From Candidatus Zophobacter franzmannii (GTDB taxonomy: Bacteria; Cloacimonadota; Cloacimonadia; Cloacimonadales; JAFGVF01), in NCBI GenBank assembly GCA_030765245.1, contig JAVCCX010000053.1, positions 1 through 13,499 on the forward strand: DNA of 13,499 nucleotides, written 5' to 3'. Under the pieces are notes generated by a model, which saw only the letters and a program-made list of their open reading frames with translations, had not been told where the DNA came from and searched no databases. Made by a program: the position numbers and the translations under genes. Shown in pieces: positions 7,781 through 13,499 of this stretch; position 1 is the stretch's first letter; every line of letters starts with the position of its first letter.

Positions 7781-7787
7781 CCTTTGC
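7760..7787 (+). other. Imperfect hairpin straddling the folD stop
   Basis: GCAAGG...TTAA on the left pairs with TTAACC...TTGC on the right, with two single-base bulges and the loop CAATGC (10 pairs). The folD stop codon lies inside the right arm. It is followed by an A-rich run (AAAAAATTATTG), not a T-run, so it is not an intrinsic terminator on the + strand. It might protect the folD mRNA 3' end or be accidental. Confidence 0.35.
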
Positions 7788-7796
7788 AAAAAATTA

Positions 7797-7824
7797 TTGA
7801 CTTAAACCAAGAAAGATTTAATAT
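7797..7824 (+). promoter_or_regulatory. Candidate sigma-70 promoter for the lipoprotein gene
   Basis: TTGACT at 7797-7802 matches five of six -35 consensus bases. TAATAT at 7819-7824 matches four of six -10 bases, with a 16-base spacer. A start near 7831 would leave a leader of about 50 bases ending in the Shine-Dalgarno GGGAGGA (7868-7874). The 99-base gap between folD and the lipoprotein start is the largest protein-to-protein break so far apart from the 6S RNA gap, which supports a new transcription unit. AT-rich sequence yields such matches by chance, so this is tentative. Confidence 0.45.
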
Positions 7825-7879
7825 AGGTAATATCTCTTATAGTAAATTAAATGAATATGATATAAATGGGAGGAATGTT

Positions 7880-10357
7880 ATGCGTAAAGCAAGTAACAGA
7901 TTGGTTACCCTATTGCTTTTGTCATTAGTTGTTTCTTTTCTTTTTTATGGTTGTGGAGTAGAAGGTGATCGGGACCCAAATAAGCTACCGACTATTTCTA
8001 TCACATCGTATGAAGGAGTAGATGCAGATGTACAAAACGAGTTTATTACTGGTGATTCTATTGTCTGGTCTCGTCAAAAATTATACTGGCATGCAGTAGA
8101 TACTGATGGAACAGTTGAGAATTATGCTTATCGTTTACTCAACGAAGAAGGAACCCCTATCCCATCTCCGGGAAATGAGGTAATTGACATTGAGAATGCT
8201 GTAGTACCATCAGAAGTAAATAATAAATATGGTGGTGGCTGGGTTCTTCATTTTAGAGAAGGATCATTACAAGAAACAAGCCTAGCTGAAGCTCCAAATG
8301 ATAGAAAAACAATTTGGACTAATCAGAAATATGTTGAATTGAATCTACCTGCTGCAGACACTCTCGGTAATGCTGCTGAGCGTGTATCTACTCTTGAAGT
8401 TATCTGTATTGATAACAGAGGTGGAGTTTCTAACCTTGCAAGTAGAAAATTTAAAGCACAATCAGAAGTACCAGATTGCTTGTTAAGACTCTCAAAGGGT
8501 GCTTTGGAAGATCCTATACCTTTTGATGCTCGTGAGCTTTCAAAAGTTGGGACAGGTATTATCCTAAGTTTCAGTATCGTTGATTCAGACCCGTTTGTTG
8601 AATCAGAAGCTGATTATTACAACTTCAAAGTCTTCAAGCGTGATGCCTCAACAAGGGAAGTTATTGAACAATACCCTGCTGATGACACATGGTTCAACAC
8701 AAGAGACCATGGCAATACAGAGAGTATTTCAGAATTTTTGTTAACTAAATATACCACACCTGCAATCTCAAATGACTTCGACAACTCACTTCAACTTTCT
8801 TATACAGAAGTTGTAGCTCGTGCTGTTGATATGGCAGGTATTCAGTCTGAATATAGAACTATTCGCTTTGCAGTGAGAGAAGGTTATCATCCTGCAACTA
8901 TCTTCTATCCAGAAAGAAACTATGCTCTTGGTGATAAGCATTTCACTGATTATCGCTATGCAGAGCTTGAAGAAGACCCACCACAGGTTGAAGGTAGATA
9001 TGCTACAGCAATGTTCAAAAATGCAGATGGTTTCTACGCATGCCTAGGTAGCCGTAATCTTAAGATTTGGCTTCGTTGGGGTTTCCACGGACAGTATGGT
9101 TATAAGAATGAGGCTACATCACAATCTATCGTAACCGATAATCCTTATGATAGTGCTCTCAACATTCTTCTTGATGAAGAAACTGATGAGAACTACTTTT
9201 CACAGATTCTTTTTTACGACTTAAGACTTGATGGCGCTCCATACAACTACCCACCACTTGCAGATGAAGTTATTACTGATGAAACTGGTGACTATGTCGG
9301 TGAAAGCTGGTTACGCGTACCTGTTGCAAACAGTATTGCTCAGAGTATCGTTGTCTCCGGTCTTGAAAGTGGATTCCATATTTTCGAAGTTAGAGGTGTT
9401 GACCTCCAGGGTGAAGTTGATAAGACTCCTGCAAGATTCGAATTCGTAGTTGAAGAACCAGTTTCTGCTGCTGACAAAAGTGGTGTTCTCATAATTGATG
9501 ATGACCATCCAACAGCTCAGTTCTTAAGTCCTGAAGCCTTCACTGATGATTTCTACAATTCACTATTTGCGAACTTAACAAGTACAGATGAACTTGATAT
9601 GCTTGCAATTGAGAATAATTTAGACAATATCGGTAGAAGAGTTTCTCCAACAGACTTAGAAAAGTATAAACTTGTTGTTTATCATTCAGATTCTCCAGCT
9701 TCAGAGAATGGACTTGTTAGAGAGAATGATGCTTTATCACTGTATATGTATGGTGGTGGTAATCTGATAATCAGTGGTGGTTCAAACATTGATGCAGCTA
9801 TCCGTAATAGCTTCACTGAAGAGAAAACATTCTTCCACAGATTCTTAGATATGTTTGACACTGTAGATTATCCAATTGACCTGTTCACACAGTCAGTTAC
9901 AAATAATGCTGCCGCTAATCCATTCTTCATCAAGGCTCATATTGAAGATGCTTATAGTGCAAATGGTGCAGGAGTTGTTAACTTAGAAACTGATGCTGAT
10001 ATTGCATTCAGTACTTATGTTGATAACTTTGCAGGAATGGGGCCTATTACGTATTTCCCTGAACTCCCTTGGTCTTTTCAAGTACCAATTGCAAAATACG
10101 GTTGTAAGTCTGTATATGATGATAATCGTCCTCCATTACCTGATCAGTATGAACAGTTCAACATGCAGAATGTTGGAATCAAAGTCACTACTAGAGGATC
10201 TGTCTATGTGTTTGGTTTCCCATTATCATACATGGAATCTTCAGTTTTAGTTGATGAAACTGACCCTTCACTTGGTACACAGATTGATACTTCAAAACCT
10301 GTATTCAAGTTAATTGAAAACATCTATCAGGAAATTATCAGCGTACCTGCTGAATAG
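7880..10357 (+). CDS. Large predicted lipoprotein with Ig-like repeats and a Rossmann-like C-terminal domain
   Basis: I do not recognise a named gene. The frame is open from a TTG at 7784, but ATG 7880 is the better start: GGGAGGA lies five bases ahead and the protein then begins with a signal peptide. The 825-residue product has K/R charges, a hydrophobic core (about 8-22) and Y-G-C at 23-25. Cys25 is a probable lipidation site, although Phe at -3 and Tyr at -2 depart from the usual lipobox. The mature part shows about three Ig/FN3-like segments: about 65-190 (L-Y-W-H-A-V-D-T-D-G ... C-I-D-N-R-G-G), 225-333 (A-R-A-V-D-M-A-G) and 395-525 (V-R-G-V-D-L-Q-G). A Rossmann-like, amidotransferase-like domain covers about 535-640 (G-V-L-I-I-D-D-D-H-P, then Y-K-L-V-V-Y-H-S-D-S, and Y-G-G-G-N-L-I-I-S-G-G) without an obvious Cys nucleophile. 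It is probably a cell-envelope or surface protein of unknown role. A strong terminator follows. Confidence 0.88.
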   Translation: MRKASNRLVTLLLLSLVVSFLFYGCGVEGDRDPNKLPTISITSYEGVDADVQNEFITGDSIVWSRQKLYWHAVDTDGTVENYAYRLLNEEGTPIPSPGNEVIDIENAVVPSEVNNKYGGGWVLHFREGSLQETSLAEAPNDRKTIWTNQKYVELNLPAADTLGNAAERVSTLEVICIDNRGGVSNLASRKFKAQSEVPDCLLRLSKGALEDPIPFDARELSKVGTGIILSFSIVDSDPFVESEADYYNFKVFKRDASTREVIEQYPADDTWFNTRDHGNTESISEFLLTKYTTPAISNDFDNSLQLSYTEVVARAVDMAGIQSEYRTIRFAVREGYHPATIFYPERNYALGDKHFTDYRYAELEEDPPQVEGRYATAMFKNADGFYACLGSRNLKIWLRWGFHGQYGYKNEATSQSIVTDNPYDSALNILLDEETDENYFSQILFYDLRLDGAPYNYPPLADEVITDETGDYVGESWLRVPVANSIAQSIVVSGLESGFHIFEVRGVDLQGEVDKTPARFEFVVEEPVSAADKSGVLIIDDDHPTAQFLSPEAFTDDFYNSLFANLTSTDELDMLAIENNLDNIGRRVSPTDLEKYKLVVYHSDSPASENGLVRENDALSLYMYGGGNLIISGGSNIDAAIRNSFTEEKTFFHRFLDMFDTVDYPIDLFTQSVTNNAAANPFFIKAHIEDAYSANGAGVVNLETDADIAFSTYVDNFAGMGPITYFPELPWSFQVPIAKYGCKSVYDDNRPPLPDQYEQFNMQNVGIKVTTRGSVYVFGFPLSYMESSVLVDETDPSLGTQIDTSKPVFKLIENIYQEIISVPAE

Positions 10358-10378
10358 TTCCAGATTAATATAATTCTT

Positions 10379-10410
10379 AAGCCTCTTCTTCGGAAGAGGC
10401 TTTTTTATTT
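10379..10410 (+). terminator. Rho-independent terminator after the lipoprotein gene
   Basis: A perfect 8-bp stem GCCTCTTC (10381-10388) / GAAGAGGC (10393-10400) closes a stable TTCG tetraloop, extended by two A-T pairs from 10379-10380. The run TTTTTTATTTT follows at once. It lies 22 bases after the lipoprotein stop and is the clearest terminator in the window, separating the left units from the barrel/recJ unit. Confidence 0.95.
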
Positions 10411-10550
10411 TGGAAATAAGTAATGCGTCCAATCTTTGAAATTTTTTAGTCTGTTAATATACAGATAAGAATAGGCATGAAAATAATCAAATTCCATGAT
10501 ATTACCGGATATATTCTTCAATATCTCTTGGGCAATTATTACTAGACTCT

Positions 10551-10594
10551 TACTCCTTCCTTACCCACTGCTTACCCAAACCCTACCCAGAAGG
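10551..10594. repeat. Four phased 11-bp repeats, G-rich on the minus strand
   Basis: TACTCC at 10551 and TACCCA at 10562, 10573 and 10584 recur at exactly 11-base intervals, with variable bases between. One helical turn per unit would place each motif on the same DNA face, as in arrays bound by cooperating regulators. On the minus strand the same block reads as four GGG tracts with loops TA, TTT and an 8-base loop, so a G-quadruplex is possible, though the long loop is outside the strict pattern. Confidence 0.7.
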
Positions 10595-10630
10595 GAAAGC
10601 AACGGGAAAGAATTCAGTAAGAAATGAGTT

Positions 10631-10642
10631 AGATTCGAATCT
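10631..10642. promoter_or_regulatory. Perfect 12-bp palindrome, possible operator
   Basis: AGATTCGAATCT is identical to its own reverse complement. It lies about 240 bases before the barrel start, in a non-coding region. Such a symmetric site could bind a dimeric regulator. By chance a 12-bp perfect palindrome occurs about once per 4 kb, so position alone is modest support. Confidence 0.35.
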
Positions 10643-10671
10643 GAATTATTGAAGGGCAATATTGTTCAGAT
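10639..10671 (+). other. Imperfect hairpin overlapping the palindrome
   Basis: ATCTGAA (10639-10645) pairs with TTCAGAT (10665-10671). Inside, TATTG pairs with CAATA around the loop AAGGG, with a 1x3 internal loop between. It shares four bases with the 12-bp palindrome, so the two structures are mutually exclusive. There is no T-run after it, which argues against a terminator. It could be an RNA leader element or a DNA site. Confidence 0.4.
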
Positions 10672-10804
10672 CCTGTTGAAATGTCTTTAGGATTATTACA
10701 AAAAAAAGAAGTGAAACCTTTCGATATCAAGTGAGTTATTAATTGTAGGATATGATTTCAAAGGTAAATATAAAATTGCATTTATTGTAGCGAGAAGTTA
10801 AAAT

Positions 10805-10830
10805 TTGACAATCTAATGATTGGATATAAT
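10805..10830 (+). promoter_or_regulatory. Candidate promoter with consensus hexamers but 14-base spacer
   Basis: TTGACA (10805-10810) and TATAAT (10825-10830) are both perfect sigma-70 hexamers, 43 bases before the barrel ATG, a typical leader distance. The spacer is only 14 bases, against an optimum of 17. The TATAAT may function with a different -35 or with an activator bound upstream. A promoter is needed here because a strong terminator lies upstream. Confidence 0.5.
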
Positions 10831-10872
10831 TTTGTAATGAAAATTCAATATTGATAACAAACAGGAGTATTG

Positions 10873-12138
10873 ATGAATAAATACAGTAAAGTCATTCTAT
10901 TGGCTTTAATAGTTAGCATGTCTTGTGGTTTCTTATGGGCAGGTAATTCTATCTTCAGCAGATACGGTTTTCCAATACAAAACGAAGGCTATGATGTATA
11001 TGGAATGGGTATGGGTAACACCGGAGCTGGTGACTTTTTACGTCTCAACTACGGAGTCGGTGTGAATCCTGCACTATGTGCAAACTCAAACAGCGTATTA
11101 ATATCAACCGGACTTAAAATGGGATACACCAATTATGAAGATAAATCAGGAAACTATAACAAAGATGATTCTTTTGATTTTCCATACTTCAGTATTCAAG
11201 TGCCAATTCGTAGACACCACATTGCTTTCCAATTCACATCTTTTATGAGTGGTAATCTATCCAGCCAGTCATCAAGTACTCCAACTATTGATGGTGTCCC
11301 ATATGAATTAGAGACTTATGAGACAGTTTATTCATATATTTACAGAGCAGATTTGATGTATGCTTATAGATTTAAGTATCTCAATGTTGGTATCGGTGCG
11401 AACTACTATCTTGGCAATCGTAAAATGAAATTTACACAGGACTATATTGGTCTTGGACCTGACATCGGTAGTAATGATGTCGCTAACGGTTATGATACTT
11501 TCTATGAGGTTAGTAATACTTATGCTAATCCCGGTTTCATGGCAGGACTTGGATTAAAATTTAAGACTATGAGCATGGGGCTTGCCTATCACAGTTCTGT
11601 TGATTTAAAAAACACTCGTGAATTTAAAACAATATTGAGCAGTGAGGTGGAAGAAGACGAAAGCCTTATCCTTCCTCACACTATAAATTCAGGTGTTACT
11701 TTCAAGTTTAATAACACTTTTAAGACAAATGTTGATTTCCGTTATGAAATTTGGGAAGAATCTGACTTCAATGACAACCCTGAAAACTCTTGGAGAATTG
11801 GTGCCGGCATAGCTTATGAACCAATATCCGGAGAAGATAAATTTTACAAAAGGCTCCCTATTAGAGCCGGTCACTCAATGCGTAATCTTGCATACAAAGT
11901 AAACAACTCGAATGTAATCGAAAACACTCTTACTCTTGGCTCATCAATCCCTATAAAGGCTATTTCAAGTCGCGTTGACTTTGCTTATCAATACTCAAGA
12001 CGCGGAGATGCTACAGAGAATGGTGTTGAGGAAACAGCACATATGTTTATGATTGGAATTAGTGGTTTTGATATCTTCCAGAAAACACTGAAGAGAGATA
12101 AACCTCGTGATATTCCTGAAGCTGAGGACCTGTACTAA
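10873..12138 (+). CDS. Predicted outer-membrane beta-barrel protein
   Basis: The 421-residue product has a clear signal peptide: N-K-Y-S-K, a hydrophobic core at about 7-20, and likely cleavage after L-W-A (residue 23). The mature start S-I-F-S-R-Y-G-F-P, then G-M-G-M-G-N-T-G-A-G and N-P-A-L, resembles FadL/PorV-like porins of the FCB group. The rest is alternating, aromatic-rich strands (for example Y-A-Y-R-F-K-Y-L-N-V-G-I-G-A-N-Y-Y-L-G) typical of a barrel of perhaps 12-16 strands. A charged tail of about 20 residues follows the last strand (residues about 400-421). The start is ATG 10873, not the TTG three bases earlier, because AGGAG at 10863-10867 is then five bases away. The transported substrate cannot be told. 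Its stop overlaps the recJ-like start by one base. Confidence 0.88.
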   Translation: MNKYSKVILLALIVSMSCGFLWAGNSIFSRYGFPIQNEGYDVYGMGMGNTGAGDFLRLNYGVGVNPALCANSNSVLISTGLKMGYTNYEDKSGNYNKDDSFDFPYFSIQVPIRRHHIAFQFTSFMSGNLSSQSSSTPTIDGVPYELETYETVYSYIYRADLMYAYRFKYLNVGIGANYYLGNRKMKFTQDYIGLGPDIGSNDVANGYDTFYEVSNTYANPGFMAGLGLKFKTMSMGLAYHSSVDLKNTREFKTILSSEVEEDESLILPHTINSGVTFKFNNTFKTNVDFRYEIWEESDFNDNPENSWRIGAGIAYEPISGEDKFYKRLPIRAGHSMRNLAYKVNNSNVIENTLTLGSSIPIKAISSRVDFAYQYSRRGDATENGVEETAHMFMIGISGFDIFQKTLKRDKPRDIPEAEDLY

Positions 12139-13499
12139 TGCATTTTAATTGGGAAATAGAGGATTCAAGTGATGACCCTCCACTTGAATCGATACTAACA
12201 AAGAGAGATTTAGCCGAGACATATAAAGATAAAACCTTAGACCTATTACCTGACGAAAATCTCTTCAAAGATATTCATATCGCTGTTAAGAGGATTTTCA
12301 GTGCTATAAGATACGACGAAAAGATAGTCATCTTCGGTCATGATGACCCTGACGGAACTACTTCAACTTATATCCTCTATAACTACCTGAAGAAGGTAGG
12401 TGCAACGAATCTGGATTATTATATTCCCAATAGATTAGTTGATAATCACGGTATCCAGAAAAGCTTTGTGAAGTTTGTTAGAAAAGGTGGCTATAAGCTT
12501 ATCGTTACTGTCGACAATGGAATCACTTCCTTTGAAGGCGTGAAGATGCTCCGTGATTTAGGATGTGATGTGATTATAACTGATCACCATCTTCTTAAAC
12601 CAGAAGGAGCTCCTCACTGTAAAGCTGTTGTAAATCCTAAACAAGCTGATTGCGAATATCCCTTTGATATGCCGGCAGGTGTGGGTGTCGCATTGATGTT
12701 GGTAAGAAATATCTACCAATATTGCAGGAATAAGGGAATTATTGTTGAGGAACCCAATGAGAATTTCTACTTCTGGACAGCTGTTGGTTCTATCACCGAC
12801 AAGGTTCCGTTAGTAGGCGTAAACAGACTTCTAATCAAATATGTTATCGATAACTTCTATAAATTACATGACCCTGTAATAGACAGTCTCAAAGCTGAGT
12901 TTGGGATGTTGGGTTCTGATGCTAAAATTATGGAATTTATGACCTATGCCGGATTATTAATAATGGGTGGGCGTGATATCAATGGTAATCATTTGGCAAT
13001 GGATTTTCTTCTGTCACAAGAAGATGAGACAAAAGTAATTTTGGCTGAGTTATTGTCGCTAAAAAAAGACAATGAGCAGGATGTGCAAGCTGTTGTGAAA
13101 TTTGTAGATTCCTTAATCAAGGACTATGAAGGTAATGGCTTTATCTATTATGATGCTGAAGACCAGATTCCTTACAAACTCTTAGGTTATGCAGCATCAC
13201 ATACTACAACTAAACTCATGATTCCTGCCCTATTTCTAAAGAAGAAAGATAATCAGATACTTTGTGAAGGACGATGTGGCTCAGGGTTTAGCATCCTGGA
13301 GGCGTATAGCTATTGCAGTGATACTCTAACTCAATTTGGTGGTCATGTAAAAGCTGCAGGTTTCACAATGATACCTGAAAACTTGAATGAATTTATCTTC
13401 CAATTTAACGGCTTCCTTCAGATGTCCGATGAGTCGATTAAGAAGAATATGACAATCAAAGTTGATACTTCTATTAGCTTAAAGGACCTGACTAAAGAT
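12138..13499 (+). CDS. recJ: RecJ-like DHH-family single-strand DNA exonuclease, 3' truncated
   Basis: The frame from ATG 12138 stays open to the window end (454 codons seen); canonical RecJ is about 570 residues or longer. RecJ is a 5'-3' single-strand DNA exonuclease of recombination and mismatch repair. DHH-superfamily motifs are visible: motif I H-D-D-P-D-G (68-73), motif II V-D-N-G-I (125-129), motif III D-H-H (149-151), N-P-K-Q at 166-169 with C-x-Y-P-F and the A-G-V-G-V-A segment, and V-G-S-I-T-D-K-V-P-L near 216-225. The DHHA1 motif G-G-H-V-K-A-A-G is at 401-408. Motif I differs from the usual RecJ D-Y-D-V-D-G, so a RecJ paralogue is possible. A modest Shine-Dalgarno TGAGG is at 12123-12127. 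The one-base TAATG overlap with the barrel stop suggests translational coupling. Confidence 0.9.
   Translation, partial: MHFNWEIEDSSDDPPLESILTKRDLAETYKDKTLDLLPDENLFKDIHIAVKRIFSAIRYDEKIVIFGHDDPDGTTSTYILYNYLKKVGATNLDYYIPNRLVDNHGIQKSFVKFVRKGGYKLIVTVDNGITSFEGVKMLRDLGCDVIITDHHLLKPEGAPHCKAVVNPKQADCEYPFDMPAGVGVALMLVRNIYQYCRNKGIIVEEPNENFYFWTAVGSITDKVPLVGVNRLLIKYVIDNFYKLHDPVIDSLKAEFGMLGSDAKIMEFMTYAGLLIMGGRDINGNHLAMDFLLSQEDETKVILAELLSLKKDNEQDVQAVVKFVDSLIKDYEGNGFIYYDAEDQIPYKLLGYAASHTTTKLMIPALFLKKKDNQILCEGRCGSGFSILEAYSYCSDTLTQFGGHVKAAGFTMIPENLNEFIFQFNGFLQMSDESIKKNMTIKVDTSISLKDLTKD

Larger units (their letters stand above)
10411..10872. other. Non-coding stretch with repeats and palindromes, no supported gene
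   Basis: No convincing coding frame is present. The longest thing I translated by eye is a 22-codon run from an ATG near 10478, without a Shine-Dalgarno. The stretch is AT-rich except for a C-rich block at 10551-10589. It holds a phased 11-bp repeat, a 12-bp palindrome, an overlapping hairpin, and a weak inverted repeat (ACCTTT at 10716-10721 with AAAGGT at 10760-10765). It ends in a candidate promoter and the Shine-Dalgarno AGGAG at 10863-10867. It is best read as a regulatory leader for the barrel gene or a degenerate intergenic repeat. Confidence 0.7.

Noticed and set aside
7760..7790. Terminator after folD
   Set aside because: The hairpin is bulged and followed by A residues, not T residues, on the + strand.
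7784..7879. N-terminal extension of the lipoprotein from a TTG at 7784
   Set aside because: The 32 added residues are polar, have no Shine-Dalgarno and would bury the signal peptide. ATG 7880 has a strong Shine-Dalgarno five bases ahead.
10451..10464. LexA-like CTGT...ACAG box
   Set aside because: The spacer is six bases, not the eight of the E. coli-type SOS box, and arms of four bases arise easily by chance.
10478..10546. 22-codon ORF in the non-coding gap
   Set aside because: There is no Shine-Dalgarno, no recognisable composition and very short length, so it cannot be separated from chance.
10870..10872. TTG start for the barrel gene, three bases before the ATG
   Set aside because: The Shine-Dalgarno at 10863-10867 would be only two bases away. 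The ATG at 10873 has a normal five-base spacing.
1..13499. CRISPR array, transposon, tRNA or defence cassette
   Set aside because: I looked for regular direct repeats with spacers, terminal inverted repeats, transposase motifs and cloverleaf patterns and saw none. The only regular repeat is the short 11-bp array.

Overview
The window is a gene-dense, moderately AT-rich bacterial chromosome segment in which every supported gene lies on the + strand. It begins inside a translation operon (infC, rpmI, rplT, pheS, pheT). It continues through a small coiled-coil gene, zapA, a probable 6S RNA, rny and folD. After that come a large predicted lipoprotein, a strong intrinsic terminator, a roughly 0.5 kb non-coding stretch, a predicted outer-membrane beta-barrel, and a RecJ-like DHH nuclease that runs off the right edge. 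The envelope proteins point to a Gram-negative diderm. The S-x-F-S-R-Y-G opening of the barrel protein, the RNase Y, and the Ig-like-plus-Rossmann lipoprotein suggest the Fibrobacterota-Chlorobiota-Bacteroidota (FCB) group, perhaps Cloacimonadota. That assignment is inference from style, not proof.

Region 1 (1-5161) is tightly packed. Gaps between genes are about 5-35 bases, no terminator is visible, and Shine-Dalgarno sequences precede most starts. Genes for initiation factor IF-3, ribosomal proteins L35 and L20, and both subunits of phenylalanyl-tRNA synthetase lead into a coiled-coil protein and ZapA, which may act together at the division ring.

Region 2 (5162-7787) holds a structured RNA whose two ends form a long closing stem typical of 6S RNA, in the classical position just after zapA. 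RNase Y (membrane-anchored mRNA decay) and FolD (folate one-carbon metabolism) follow, with the folD start codon directly abutting the rny stop. FolD carries an unexpected active-site change: the catalytic lysine is leucine, and a neighbouring leucine is lysine.

Region 3 (7788-10410) is a separate transcription unit: promoter-like sequence, an 825-residue predicted lipoprotein, and a textbook Rho-independent terminator.

Region 4 (10411-10872) is non-coding. It contains four phased 11-bp repeats that are G-rich on the minus strand, a perfect 12-bp palindrome, hairpins, and consensus -35 and -10 hexamers with an unusually short spacer. Region 5 (10873-13499) holds the barrel gene and the recJ-like gene, which share one base at their stop/start junction.

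Most of the window is ordinary housekeeping content. I see no CRISPR array, insertion sequence, tRNA or defence cassette. The best leads are the FolD substitution, the 6S RNA, the ZapA-linked coiled-coil protein, and the phased repeat region.
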